A DNA stretch of 64,000 nt from Spirochaetales bacterium (GCA_009991955.1 JAACWS010000018.1:1-64000), one strand, 5' to 3'; positions 33,430 through 42,227 are shown, numbered from the stretch's first letter. A program made the numbers and translations. The notes: generated from the letters alone by a model not told the origin.

Positions 33430-34578
33430 TTATTGGATCGGCCGAATGTCACCCAACCTCATCTGCCGGTTCTTTCTCTTACTCTTGTCTTGATACATAA
33501 GCCGATCGGCCTCGGAGAAAAGGTCAGCGGGAGTTTTTGGTTGTTTTGGATCGAAAAATGCGTAGCCAATACTGGTATTGATCGGGAGGTGTTCGGTCCG
33601 CATCTCGGTTCGTTCTCGGACGTTTTCTATAAAGGTATTGATCTGGGTATCATCCGAATCTCTAAGAATTGCAAGAAACTCATCGCCGCCGAATCGGGCT
33701 AAGAAGCTTGAGGAGGGGGCGACGTAGCGTAAGATGCCAGAAAAGCGAAGCAGGGCCTGGTCGCCTGCTTGGTGACCAAATCGGTCGTTAATCGATTTGA
33801 AGTTGTCTAGGTCAAAGAGGACCAGGGCAAAAAGCTGGCTCGAGTCCGAAAGGTGCCGAATGTACTCGTCGGTACGCCGTCGATTGAACAGCCCGGTAAG
33901 GTAGTCAAGAGAAGCGTTGTGGTTCTCCAAGAATACGAAGGCAAAAATGAGGACCATCGCCATCAGTGGCCAAATAATCAAAATCCCATAGAAAAAGTAC
34001 TGAATTATAATGGCAAGAATCGGAACTGTAACCAAGGCTAAGAGAAGGATTGCGATTCGGTTGGAAGTCCTTAATCGATTTTTGAGGGTAAAATAGAGAA
34101 CGTAGCCAAATACGCCAACAGGCAACAGGTAAAGAATCCAAATAAACGATTCCCGTCGGTATACGTTAACTGAACTGACCGTAAAGATTACTGGGTACCA
34201 TAAGTTCACGAGCCCCAAGAAAAAGGATATCAACAAGGGTTGAAGGTAGTACCAACGGGCCTGAAGGCGTGGACGGGACTCGAAAATTCGATAGTCTAGG
34301 TATGCCGCCCACATACTCGCCTGCAGAGGACTGAAAACAGCATTGAGCCAATTAAAGAGATAATTAAGTCGAAAAGCCAGGGGCCCCGTTTGCCGATCAA
34401 AAATCCAGGATGCAACTTCCAAAAATACCAAAAGTAGGGCCGACCAAGCTACCCGGCGAAAGAGTCGCCCTCCATAATCCAAGGAGTTGTGGCGCAATTG
34501 CATCGCAACGAGGATTCCGATGATAAATACCGAGGCGTAAATATTAATGTCGTAGTGCAGATACCCCGGTATATTCAT
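33430..34578 (-). CDS. Membrane-bound diguanylate cyclase (GGDEF)
   Basis: A 382-residue protein: about seven N-terminal membrane helices (residues 10-205), then a GGDEF domain (about 220-380) with LDYLTGLFNRRRTDEYI, FDLDNFKSINDRFGHQAGD and FLARFGGDEFLAIL, the active-site signature intact. The inhibitory RxxD motif normally five residues before GGDEF is absent (SSSF there), so product inhibition at that site is unlikely. Synthesises cyclic di-GMP from two GTP, with the membrane part presumably sensing a signal. A strong GGGAGG precedes the ATG. Confidence 0.9.
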   Translation of the reverse strand: MNIPGYLHYDINIYASVFIIGILVAMQLRHNSLDYGGRLFRRVAWSALLLVFLEVASWIFDRQTGPLAFRLNYLFNWLNAVFSPLQASMWAAYLDYRIFESRPRLQARWYYLQPLLISFFLGLVNLWYPVIFTVSSVNVYRRESFIWILYLLPVGVFGYVLYFTLKNRLRTSNRIAILLLALVTVPILAIIIQYFFYGILIIWPLMAMVLIFAFVFLENHNASLDYLTGLFNRRRTDEYIRHLSDSSQLFALVLFDLDNFKSINDRFGHQAGDQALLRFSGILRYVAPSSSFLARFGGDEFLAILRDSDDTQINTFIENVRERTEMRTEHLPINTSIGYAFFDPKQPKTPADLFSEADRLMYQDKSKRKNRQMRLGDIRPIQ

Positions 34579-34629
34579 ACATGCCTCCCGGCTTGGCGTG
34601 GATCGGTCAGCTTTCTATTAGTCCAGCTA

Positions 34630-36390
34630 TCAAATAAAAAGAAGCCACGCCGACAGACCAGCGACACCCAGGGAAAAAGACACAAACAATCCCCGAAAAC
34701 TCCTAGGTCTTTCCCGCACAACCCGCAGTAGACCGGAACCCCATGGAGTTCCTGCTCCTAGGAATACCATAATGCCCCCGATCAAAATCCACAAGGTGGT
34801 CTGCAGGGTATCAACCGAATAGAGTTGGGGTGCCCTAGCCAGGGCTCCCAGGGTCGTGCCCGCGGCCCGAGGTCCGGAGGAAAAGAGCTCGGTGGTAAGG
34901 GCAAAGAGGGCAGGTGCTCCCAGTCCTGTTCCTATACACGCCAGGGCCAAGAGCCCTTGGGCAATTTTTCGGGCGGGGTGGACCGGGTCCATTGGTTTGT
35001 CCGGGTTCGTTTCTACTGGTTCGGTAAGGGTTGATTTCTTGGGGGGCCAGAAAATCCGCGAGAGTTTGATGAACGAAGCCATAGTGCCCAGGCTGGCGGC
35101 GAACAGGAGGCTGTACTGCCAGGTGCCTTTGAGCCCGTAGGTAAGGAAGGTTTTGCTAGCAAAGCCGTTCATCGGGGGCATGGCGGTAATCGCCAGGGCT
35201 GCCACAAAAAAGGTAAGGGTAGTGACCGGAAACCGTTCTCCCGCCCGACCCAAAATTCGCCCGGCGCCCCGCAATTGATACACGTTTCGTTCCCCGGCGG
35301 TATCGGTTGCCGTTCCGACGCTGAGAAACAACAGTCCTTTAAACAGAGCATGAAAGAGGGCGTGGAGAAAGGCCCCTGCCATGAGCAGGGCCCCCAGGCT
35401 AGTGTGAACACCCACCGCAATAGCTGCCCCCCAGGCCGCAACAACGTAGCCGATTTGGCTCACCGTGTGGTAGGCCAAGAGCCGTTTGGAGTCTTTCTGG
35501 GCCAAAGCGATAACCACCGCTACCAGGGCCGTTATCGCCCCGGCGTAGCCCATGAGCTCCCCGGCCTGGGCGCCCAGGGGAAGGAGAAGCAAGACTCGGG
35601 AAAGGGCAAAGAGGGGGGTCTTAATGAGCACCCCGGACAGAACCGCCGAGACCGGGTGGGGGGCCAAAGCGTGAGAATCGGGTAACCAACCGTACAGGGG
35701 CATAATAGCGACCCGAATCGCAACCGCCGCGGTAATGAGGGCCAAGGACAAAATCCCCGTGACCCCGCCAAAATTTGGCAGACTGGCCAGACCGGTAGCA
35801 ATTCCTTGGTAGGAAAGGTACCCGGTAAGCCGATAAAAGCCGTAGATTCCCAGAAGGAAGAATACCATTGCCGTCCCACTAACCATGAGGTACGAGAAGG
35901 CGGCCAAAAAGGATCCAGGTTTATCCGATGAGGCAATGAGGACGTAGGAGGCGATTCCCATAACCTCGAGGCAGACAAAGAGGTTAAAAATATCGGCGGT
36001 CATGGAGGTGGCCGCCAGGGCTGAGGTCTGAATGAGGAAGACTGCGGTAAAAGCAGGACCCTTGGGCCCGGAACCCAGGGAGTAGATCCACGCTGCCCCG
36101 GCGACACTAAATCCCAGAAGGTTCACCATCCAGGCCAAACCATCGAACCGATAGAAGATTCCCACCGCCGGATTCCATAGACCGACGACTCCCTCCAAGG
36201 CCCCTCCCTCAAGAACTAGGGGCAGAGTTGCCACCATGACAACCCAAGGAAGACCTAATCCTACAAAAGCTCCCAGGTATTCTAGGCCCTTCGTCCAGCG
36301 GTCCCGGCCAAAGGCCTTGGCGATGAATGCAATGGCCGCCCCAAGCAGGGGCAGCATGACAACCCCAAAGATAAATCGATCAGGGCTCAT
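34630..36390 (-). CDS. mrpD: Mrp antiporter subunit D (MnhD/MrpD)
   Basis: About 586 residues with some 14 membrane helices of the NuoM/N-like antiporter type. FNLFVCLEVMGIASYVLIA carries the conserved membrane Glu, AIRVAIMPLYGWLPDSHALAPHPVSAVLSG is the typical loop and Lys/His helix, and AGAFLHALFHALFKGLLFL a second. I start at the ATG at 36390 (MSPDRFIFG, GGAG upstream), overlapping MrpC. It is the only full antiporter-like subunit in the operon. Proton-coupled Na+ export across the membrane is the known role of Mrp complexes. Confidence 0.88.
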   Translation of the reverse strand: MSPDRFIFGVVMLPLLGAAIAFIAKAFGRDRWTKGLEYLGAFVGLGLPWVVMVATLPLVLEGGALEGVVGLWNPAVGIFYRFDGLAWMVNLLGFSVAGAAWIYSLGSGPKGPAFTAVFLIQTSALAATSMTADIFNLFVCLEVMGIASYVLIASSDKPGSFLAAFSYLMVSGTAMVFFLLGIYGFYRLTGYLSYQGIATGLASLPNFGGVTGILSLALITAAVAIRVAIMPLYGWLPDSHALAPHPVSAVLSGVLIKTPLFALSRVLLLLPLGAQAGELMGYAGAITALVAVVIALAQKDSKRLLAYHTVSQIGYVVAAWGAAIAVGVHTSLGALLMAGAFLHALFHALFKGLLFLSVGTATDTAGERNVYQLRGAGRILGRAGERFPVTTLTFFVAALAITAMPPMNGFASKTFLTYGLKGTWQYSLLFAASLGTMASFIKLSRIFWPPKKSTLTEPVETNPDKPMDPVHPARKIAQGLLALACIGTGLGAPALFALTTELFSSGPRAAGTTLGALARAPQLYSVDTLQTTLWILIGGIMVFLGAGTPWGSGLLRVVRERPRSFRGLFVSFSLGVAGLSAWLLFI

Positions 36391-36964
36391 GGTGAATTCT
36401 CCGGTACATTTCGTCGATATCGAAGGTACCCGTAGCTTTGTACAGCCGAAAGGCCAGAGCCAGGGCCAGGGCGGTGATACACACACCAATGACTATAGCG
36501 GTCAACATGAGGGCCTGGGGAACCGGGTCGACTACCGAGAAGGCCCCCAGGTTGGCCAGGCTGTTTGCCCCTTCGGCCACGTTCCCTGCTAGATCGCCGG
36601 TGAGGCCGGCGGCAGCCCCCGGCCCGGCGCCAGAAGCCTCAGCGATCGCGGCACAGGCTGAGTCTACGGTTCCCGCCGCCGGGGCCAGTGCCACCGGTGT
36701 GACCTCACCACTCATCTGGGCAACGGCGCCAGCCACTGCTCCGCCCGAGCCCCCCGCTGACCCGGCCGCCGCACCTGCCACCGCCGCACCTGTAGTTAGT
36801 ATTGGCGCTTGGTTTCCAACCTTCGCTCCTTCCAACACGAACAGAATTACCGCGGCATTGTTAATAATATTGAGGCCGAAAATTTTCTTTACGACATTTT
36901 TATGACCAACTATAACGGCAAATCCCAGAAGGAAGAGTACAAATAGGGCGATTCGTTCAATCAT
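36380..36964 (-). CDS. mrpC: Mrp antiporter subunit C (MnhC/MrpC) with Ala/Gly-rich insertion
   Basis: About 194 residues, versus 110-125 usual for MrpC/NuoK-like proteins. Two membrane helices (ERIALFVLFLLGFAVIVG; IINNAAVILFVL) lead to the conserved pre-loop GAKVGNQAPIL; then about 85 residues rich in Ala, Gly and Ser (from TTGAAVAGAAAGS to LANLGAFS); then VVDPVPQALMLTAIVIG, the conserved DPxPQALxLTAIVI. The frame is intact, so it is an insertion in the periplasmic or cytoplasmic loop rather than a fusion. Start at 36964 behind GAGGAGG. Overlaps its neighbours on both sides. Confidence 0.88.
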   Translation of the reverse strand: MIERIALFVLFLLGFAVIVGHKNVVKKIFGLNIINNAAVILFVLEGAKVGNQAPILTTGAAVAGAAAGSAGGSGGAVAGAVAQMSGEVTPVALAPAAGTVDSACAAIAEASGAGPGAAAGLTGDLAGNVAEGANSLANLGAFSVVDPVPQALMLTAIVIGVCITALALALAFRLYKATGTFDIDEMYRRIHHEP

Positions 36965-37790
36965 GGTTGACCTCCTCACCTTTGGCACCCTCGACCCGGC
37001 TGAGCATTGCAATTCCCATAAATCCGATTCCCGCCCCAACTTTGAGACCAATTATTATGTTCAAGAGGATGATGAAACCTACCGAGGGAAGGCCCACCCC
37101 GGCCAAAAAATTGGTAAAGAAACCAGAACCCATAAACATTCCTAAAAAGGCCGCCAAAACCAAGAAGAAGAAGGCCATGGCCTCCAGTCTTGCCAGCACT
37201 CCCGCTTCGGTCAGCCGGGTGCTAGCCCCCTCTTTTCCACCGAGGGCGAGGAAGACGATACCCGAGGCAATAACTACTCCCCCTTGGAATCCTCCACCCG
37301 GTGACAGGTGGCCGTAGAGCATGACGTAGAATCCGAATACCAAAACCACGGGGCCCAGCTTTCCGGTTACGACCTCGAGTAGATCGGTTCGGGTTTTGGC
37401 TCGGCGAAGTCGGGGAGGGGGAGCTGAAAGGGAGGTGGTTCCGGCCGCGAGAGCAACGGCTGGGACAGGGCTGCCCTTATCCTCCCGGTCAAATCCCTTG
37501 GCCAAGGCGCCTTTGGCCCGGGCAATAATTCCAATTGTTCCACTCACTGCTACCAACAGGACGATAGTTTCTCCCAGGGTATCGAAGGCCCTGTACCCCA
37601 GGTAAACTGCGCTGACCAGGTTTTGGGCCCCACTTTCGGCCACTCCTTGGTCTTCTAGGTGATTTCTGGCTTCTACCGGCCAGGGGGTGGACTCGAGGAA
37701 GATCGGAATCAAAATAGCCCCGACCGCCACCAGGCTTATAACCAAAGGGAGGATCGACCAGAGGGCAGAAAAAACTCGTCGTGGGGTCAT
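36957..37790 (-). CDS. mrpB: Mrp antiporter subunit B (MnhB) with N-terminal MbhE-like part
   Basis: About 277 residues. Residues 1-115 resemble MbhE/MrpA C-terminal regions (WPVEARNHLEDQGVAESG... NLVSAVYLGYRAFDTLGETIVLLVA), residues about 130-277 the MnhB fold (KLGPVVLVFGFYVMLYGHLSPGGGFQGG, with the family's HLSPGGGFQGG). A basic linker lies between. I start at the ATG at 37790 which overlaps the preceding gene by 4 bp. Confidence 0.85.
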   Translation of the reverse strand: MTPRRVFSALWSILPLVISLVAVGAILIPIFLESTPWPVEARNHLEDQGVAESGAQNLVSAVYLGYRAFDTLGETIVLLVAVSGTIGIIARAKGALAKGFDREDKGSPVPAVALAAGTTSLSAPPPRLRRAKTRTDLLEVVTGKLGPVVLVFGFYVMLYGHLSPGGGFQGGVVIASGIVFLALGGKEGASTRLTEAGVLARLEAMAFFFLVLAAFLGMFMGSGFFTNFLAGVGLPSVGFIILLNIIIGLKVGAGIGFMGIAMLSRVEGAKGEEVNHD

Positions 37791-38020
37791 TGGCGCTTCT
37801 TCCGTTCGGTTGATCGAATTGCCCATACGAACACAACTGTGGATACCCCGGCCCCTACTGCAGCTTCGGTAATTGCTACATCCGGGGCCTGCAATATATA
37901 GAACAAAAGAGCCGAAACCAGACTCACCGCCGAAAGGGCAATGACCCCGTGCAGCAGATCGCGAGTAAAGACCGAGTATGCCGACAGAACGATGAGGACA
38001 ACCAGGAAGAGCAGAATCAT
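37787..38020 (-). CDS. Mrp/Mbh DUF4040-type subunit (MbhD-like)
   Basis: A 77-residue, two- or three-helix protein with the DUF4040 pattern AYSVFTRDLLHGVIALSAVSLVSA and APDVAITEAAVGAGVSTVVFV, the last being the region that in MrpA lies C-terminal to the antiporter domain. It supplies, with the MbhE part in the next gene, what full-length MrpA would have at its C-terminus. Start at 38020, overlapping MrpG by 4 bp. Confidence 0.85.
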   Translation of the reverse strand: MILLFLVVLIVLSAYSVFTRDLLHGVIALSAVSLVSALLFYILQAPDVAITEAAVGAGVSTVVFVWAIRSTERKKRQ

Positions 38021-38385
38021 CGGCGCCTCCTGGGTCTTTCGGTTTCGTCGGTGTCCTCGTCGGGACCCGAACGTTTTTGTAAGGGAGGGCGCCAGGGATC
38101 CAGCCCCGAGTTCCAGGTAAATCGGGCTACTATATGGGCCCCGGTAGGAGCAGATATGAGAAAGAACACGATAATTACGATAATTCGAGCTGCGATTGCC
38201 CAATTGGGGGCCAGAAGTAGGGCCCCAAAAAAGACCGAGACCACTGCTGTAGTTCCCGCCAAGGAACCGGCCTGGAGCCGGGAGTAGGGGTCGGGAAAAC
38301 GAAAAAGACCAACAACCCCGCCAATACCAAATACCACCGCTGAGGCAAAAAAGAGTAAGGCCAGTATTTCACGAACAAGCATCAT
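38017..38385 (-). CDS. mrpG: Mrp antiporter subunit G (MnhG)
   Basis: A 122-residue protein with three membrane helices. Conserved GVVGLFRFPDPYSRLQAGSL opens the family signature (RxPDxYxRxHAxxK). The C-terminal 35 residues are charged and Arg-rich, longer than usual. Overlaps subunits F and MbhD-like by 4 bp each. Confidence 0.87.
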   Translation of the reverse strand: MMLVREILALLFFASAVVFGIGGVVGLFRFPDPYSRLQAGSLAGTTAVVSVFFGALLLAPNWAIAARIIVIIVFFLISAPTGAHIVARFTWNSGLDPWRPPLQKRSGPDEDTDETERPRRRR

Positions 38386-38672
38386 TCTTCCTCTCCTCCT
38401 TGGCTCTCGTCGGTCATTCGATCTTTAAGGAATCGGGCGATGGCTAGAAATCCCAAGAATCCAAAAATATCGTAGACCAGGGCTACATCTAAATAGAGGG
38501 CCCTGCCTTCTTGCACTCCCCGAAGGACCAAAAATCCCAGGGCTAATCCCGATAGAATATTGAGGGCCACTAATCGGTCGGCGGCAGTAGGCCCCAGGAG
38601 TAGCCGAACGAGGGTTGGCACCGAAAAGGCTACCAGAACCCACTGCATTCCCTCGAGGAGTAGGTTTGTCAT
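38382..38672 (-). CDS. mrpF: Mrp antiporter subunit F (MnhF)
   Basis: A 96-residue protein: three membrane helices, with VRLLLGPTAADRLVALNILSG (the MnhF RxxxGPTxxDRxVA motif) and DVALVYDIFGFLGFLAIARFL. The ATG used is 38672; it overlaps MrpE by 4 bp. A longer frame from 38975 lies antisense/in frame-shifted overlap with MrpE and is not credible. Confidence 0.88.
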   Translation of the reverse strand: MTNLLLEGMQWVLVAFSVPTLVRLLLGPTAADRLVALNILSGLALGFLVLRGVQEGRALYLDVALVYDIFGFLGFLAIARFLKDRMTDESQGGEEE

Positions 38673-39190
38673 AACCACACCTTGCGCAGATGCTGCTCCA
38701 TCCGTCCCTTTACGGTTTCCCCGGCGAGTTTGGCGTGGCTGGTATTGCAGAAGAACCAGTGGACGGTCAGGTGGTCGTCGTTTAGGTCCAGGGTAATGGT
38801 TCCGGGGGTAAAGGTGATTGAATTGGATAGTACCATTCGCGCCAGGTCCGATCGCAGACGGGTTCGAAAGTGGACAATCCGGGGATTCGCCCGACCGGTA
38901 AGGATAGCACCCAGCATTTTCCAGCTCGACTGATAGAGGTAGAAGATGAGCACCCCCAGGAATACGACCAGCCACTGGGGGTGGGGCATAAACGAACCCA
39001 ACGATGCGTCGTGCTGGGCAATAAATTCTTTGTAAGTAAGGGCCCCAAGCAGGACCGATCCAATGAGTCCTGCTCCTAAAGAGAAGGGTTCGAGACTAGG
39101 GCTAAACAAGAGCCAGACCCCAAAAAGCGCCCCGGTAGTAAGAAGAAAGCGGGTGAGGTTCCAAATGTGTTCGGGTCTCACCCTAGGCAT
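38669..39190 (-). CDS. mrpE: Mrp antiporter subunit E (MnhE)
   Basis: A 173-residue protein with two or three N-terminal membrane helices and a C-terminal soluble part containing NSITFTPGTITLDLNDDHLTVHWF, the MnhE signature. First of the membrane subunits in this operon; overlaps the EIIA gene by 8 bp, tying expression of the two. Confidence 0.88.
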   Translation of the reverse strand: MPRVRPEHIWNLTRFLLTTGALFGVWLLFSPSLEPFSLGAGLIGSVLLGALTYKEFIAQHDASLGSFMPHPQWLVVFLGVLIFYLYQSSWKMLGAILTGRANPRIVHFRTRLRSDLARMVLSNSITFTPGTITLDLNDDHLTVHWFFCNTSHAKLAGETVKGRMEQHLRKVWL

Positions 39191-39641
39191 CCTTTTCGGA
39201 AATAATTCGGTGAAAGGCCTCGGGAGTTTCGGCTCTGTTCAGATCTTCTCGCATTTGAGGATCGTGCAGAAGTCGGGCAAGTTTCGACAGAAGCTTCAAG
39301 TGTAATCCGGTGTCGGTCTTGGGCCCAGCCATAAGAAAGAAAAGGGAAACCGGGTCGCCGTCGGGGGTGTCGTAGGAGAGGGGTGGAGAAACTCTGGCCG
39401 CAGCGAAGACCGTAGATTTCATAGCCGCCGAGTGGGCGTGAGGGACCGCACAACCATACCCCAGGGCGGTGGACGATAGGCGTTCCCGGGCCTCCAGGTC
39501 TTTGAGGAGCAAATCTGGGTCGCTGGTAATTCCCCCGGCGGCCAAGGCCCGGACGAGGAGTTTGAGCACCTCTTCTTTCCCCTGCACCTGGGCTGGAACT
39601 ACTATGTACTCGGGTGATAGCCTCGATCCAATCGCTCCCAT
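39183..39641 (-). CDS. PTS EIIA domain (PtsN-like), Mrp-associated
   Basis: A 152-residue single EIIA-fructose/Ntr-type domain. The phosphorylatable His lies in GYGCAVPHAHS (about residue 83); KLARLLHDPQMREDLNRAET is the family's C-terminal helix. It stands between a PII-like gene and the Mrp subunits and overlaps mrpE by 8 bp. I infer control of the antiporter by phosphorylation state; direct phosphotransfer to a sugar is unlikely as no EIIB/EIIC is close. Confidence 0.85.
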   Translation of the reverse strand: MGAIGSRLSPEYIVVPAQVQGKEEVLKLLVRALAAGGITSDPDLLLKDLEARERLSSTALGYGCAVPHAHSAAMKSTVFAAARVSPPLSYDTPDGDPVSLFFLMAGPKTDTGLHLKLLSKLARLLHDPQMREDLNRAETPEAFHRIISEKDA

Positions 39642-39644
39642 ACC

Positions 39645-39992
39645 TTACACCTCTTCTTCTTCCTCGATTAATCCCGAAGCCCAGTCGACCGGAAGGGTGA
39701 ACATGATACCTGTCCCTGGGTTATCGAGACCCCCGACGACCTCATCGACTAGTTCTTTCACCTTTGCGATGATAGCTTCGTTGCGAATTACCGAGATTAT
39801 CGTTTTATTATAGGGTTTGTTCCCCTTCATGAATTCTTTGAATCCCGCAAAAAGGGGAACTTCGTAGGCTAAAAATCGACCCATACCCTCGGAGTCCAGT
39901 AGGGTTGCCCCAGCTACTCCGGCCTCCACGTAGGCTTCGAGTACTTCTTCGAGGTATTCTTCTTTATTGAGAACGAAGACCAGTAGTTTCAT
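39645..39992 (-). CDS. PII-like signalling protein
   Basis: A 115-residue protein with a GlnB-like ferredoxin fold: MKLLVFVLNKEEYLEEVLEAYV, AGVAGATLLDSEGMG and the C-terminal NPGTGIMFTLPVDWASGL. The T-loop and the Tyr modified in GlnB are not evident, so it belongs to the wider PII-like group seen beside transporters. Starts at 39992, first gene of the Mrp operon. It may bind a nucleotide and gate the system. Confidence 0.75.
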   Translation of the reverse strand: MKLLVFVLNKEEYLEEVLEAYVEAGVAGATLLDSEGMGRFLAYEVPLFAGFKEFMKGNKPYNKTIISVIRNEAIIAKVKELVDEVVGGLDNPGTGIMFTLPVDWASGLIEEEEEV

Positions 39993-40033
39993 TTGGGTAC
40001 CCTGATTGGTATGGTAGGGTACAATTCTAACTA

Positions 40034-40062
40034 CTGTCAATAAAGAACACCTGGGTTATACT
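40034..40062 (+). promoter_or_regulatory. Promoter of the amidase gene, leaderless
   Basis: CTGTCA (40034-40039), 17-bp spacer, TATACT (40057-40062), then seven nt to the ATG at 40070. No Shine-Dalgarno. Confidence 0.5.
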
Positions 40063-40069
40063 TTTGCCT

Positions 40070-41890
40070 ATGGAATACAAGAAAAAGACAGTCCTTGCCC
40101 CAAAGCTTCAAGGGTTTCGCCTCCTTGCGGCCTCCTGGGCTCTGGAGCGAACCTTTCCTGGCAGGCTCATTTCCAAGAGTATCTTTGCTGCCCTTGGGGT
40201 AGATGATTTTCGGACGAGAAACTTCGATGGTGGCCCAAAATTCACCCCCGAAAGAATATTCGGTACCGGAAGCGACCGACCAGAGTGGGTACCAATCGTT
40301 CCCGGTCTTGCTCCCTTGCCGACCTTGGAGATCCAAGAGACCATCGGAACGACCCAACGGCCAGAAAAGAGTAATCCTTTTCCTTCGGTTCTCGACTACG
40401 CCCAGGCCTACGCCGCAGGTAGCTTGAATCCTGTGGAGGTGGCCGAAAGAGTTATTCACGTTCTCGAAAAACAAAACAAAGGAAACCCACCTTTATACGG
40501 ATTTATTTCGTGGAAATCGGCGAACATCTTGGCCCAAGCCCAAGAATCGGCCAAGCGGATTGCCGAGGGTCGGGCCCGATCGGTATTCGAGGGTGTTCCG
40601 GTCGCAGTGAAGGATGAGATCGATGTTGCCGGTTACGCTACAACCCTCGGAACCAGTTTCAAGAATCTTCGCCCGGCTACCTCCGATGCTTTTGTGGTCA
40701 GTAGACTTAAAGAGGCCGGGGCCCTCATTCTGGGCAAAACGAACATGCACGAAATTGGCATAGGGGTCACTGGTCTTAATCCCTTCTACGGCACCCCCGC
40801 AAACCCCTACGCCCCCTGGCGCTACCCCGGTGGTTCGTCCTCGGGAAGTGCCAGCGTTGTAGCTTCGGGTATTTGTCCTGTGGCCCTGGGGGCCGATGGG
40901 GGTGGATCGGTACGAATTCCCTCGGCCTACTGCGGTATTTTTGGCCTCAAACCTACCTGGGGCAGAACGAGTTCTACCGGAGAAGCTCCCCTCGGCGCTA
41001 CGGTCAGCAACATAGGGCCGATGGGTGGGAACGTCCGGGATCTCGCCCTGGCCTATCTGGTCATCGCTGGGGCCGATCCCGCCGATCCCGCGACCCACAA
41101 GGGTCCAGCTCCAAACTTGGACGGGTTCCTCCAGGGGGTTCAGGGCCTGAAGATTGGCATCTATCGACCCTGGTTCGAAGATGGCCGAGAAGAGGTTGTG
41201 CAAACGGCCCGGGCCCTGGTCGACAACTTGGTGGCCCTCGGTGCACAAGTAATCGACATAGAATTGCCCGATATCGATCTCCTGCGAATCGCCCACCTTG
41301 TTACCATTTCGAGTGAGATGCGTTCGGCTATGGATCCGGACATAAAAGTGCGGGCGAGTGACTTTGGCCACGAAACCCGGTCGAGCCTTGCCCTGGCCCG
41401 GCACCTAACCATTAGCGACTATCTGCAAGCCCAGAAGGTAAGGGCCCTTTTAACCACTCAAATCGACAAGGCTTTCGAGTCTGTGGACCTTATTGCAACC
41501 CCGACAACTGCAAATTTGCCCCCCCGCTTGCACAAAGATCGCCTTCTTTCGGGGGTTTCGGACCTGGAGTCCCTCTCCCAGACCATGCGGTTTGCCATGT
41601 TGGCTAACATGGTCGGCAATCCGGCAATTTCTATTCCCGCAGGATTTGTCACCGCTAAAAGTAAGATTTTCTGGCAATTTCGGGAAGAAAAGGACGAGGA
41701 CGGAAAGGTATTCTCCCAGGTGCCCGTGGGGCTTCAGCTCATTGGGAAGCCCTGGGACGAAGCACTCTTACTTCGGGTCGCTCGGGTGTGTGAAGAAATA
41801 GTTGTCCGGCCCCGGCCTCGGGTCTACTTGTCGGCCTACGAACATAAAAATCCCCTAGTACCTGGATACGATTTGCCACGAAACGACTAA
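40070..41890 (+). CDS. Amidase-signature-family hydrolase
   Basis: About 606 residues, longer than GatA (about 490), nearer the FAAH-like group, with a 110-residue N-terminal extension. Amidase signature: VPVAVKDEIDVAG (catalytic Lys), GGSSSGSASVVASG (cis-Ser), and GSVRIPSAYCGIFGLKPT (nucleophile Ser region). It hydrolyses an amide or ester bond; the substrate cannot be predicted. Not in a gatCAB operon, so unlikely to be the aminoacyl-tRNA amidotransferase. A TTG at 40064 is an alternative start, but the leaderless promoter favours 40070. Confidence 0.88.
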   Translation: MEYKKKTVLAPKLQGFRLLAASWALERTFPGRLISKSIFAALGVDDFRTRNFDGGPKFTPERIFGTGSDRPEWVPIVPGLAPLPTLEIQETIGTTQRPEKSNPFPSVLDYAQAYAAGSLNPVEVAERVIHVLEKQNKGNPPLYGFISWKSANILAQAQESAKRIAEGRARSVFEGVPVAVKDEIDVAGYATTLGTSFKNLRPATSDAFVVSRLKEAGALILGKTNMHEIGIGVTGLNPFYGTPANPYAPWRYPGGSSSGSASVVASGICPVALGADGGGSVRIPSAYCGIFGLKPTWGRTSSTGEAPLGATVSNIGPMGGNVRDLALAYLVIAGADPADPATHKGPAPNLDGFLQGVQGLKIGIYRPWFEDGREEVVQTARALVDNLVALGAQVIDIELPDIDLLRIAHLVTISSEMRSAMDPDIKVRASDFGHETRSSLALARHLTISDYLQAQKVRALLTTQIDKAFESVDLIATPTTANLPPRLHKDRLLSGVSDLESLSQTMRFAMLANMVGNPAISIPAGFVTAKSKIFWQFREEKDEDGKVFSQVPVGLQLIGKPWDEALLLRVARVCEEIVVRPRPRVYLSAYEHKNPLVPGYDLPRND

Positions 41891-41906
41891 GTTTGGGAGG
41901 TTTTTC

Positions 41907-42227
41907 ATGAACAAATCTTTCGGAATGTTGTTGTTACTCCTTCTTCTCGGAGGGATTCTCTTCGCCCAGACTCAGGATCTTCTGGATCGGGTTGATAGTC
42001 TGGACGAGCGCAGCGCCGACTCCTACTACGTCCCAGGACAAATCTACCCAGCGGTTCGAAACGAGTTCGAGGTGTCCGTGGGAATCGAGGATGAGCCGAA
42101 CTACGGGTTCTACCTCAAGCTTGTCGAACACCCGGCCGACCGGGGCTGGCATGCCAATAGCCGAAATCGAACTCCCAGCGAAAACCGTATCCTGCGGGAA
42201 GCCCAGGAGCTGTTAGACAAGCTGTGA
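41907..42227 (+). CDS. Small secreted hypothetical protein
   Basis: A 106-residue protein with a leucine-rich signal peptide (ending LFAQ) and a soluble, Asp/Tyr-rich remainder with no recognised domain. GGGAGG precedes the ATG, 16 bp after the amidase, and its stop overlaps the next start (GTGA). Cotranscribed with both. Confidence 0.6.
   Translation: MNKSFGMLLLLLLLGGILFAQTQDLLDRVDSLDERSADSYYVPGQIYPAVRNEFEVSVGIEDEPNYGFYLKLVEHPADRGWHANSRNRTPSENRILREAQELLDKL

Noticed and set aside
35275-35685. Plus-strand ORFs across the Mrp operon
   Set aside because: High-GC antisense frames of mrpD; the minus-strand genes have family motifs throughout.
36438-36905. Plus-strand ORF opposite the MrpC insertion
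   Set aside because: Ala/Pro-rich translation caused by the GC-rich repeat on the other strand; the membrane motifs lie on the minus strand.
40037-40474. Minus-strand 145-residue ORF over the amidase start
   Set aside because: Antisense to a region of the amidase with clear coding features and overlapping the divergent promoter.
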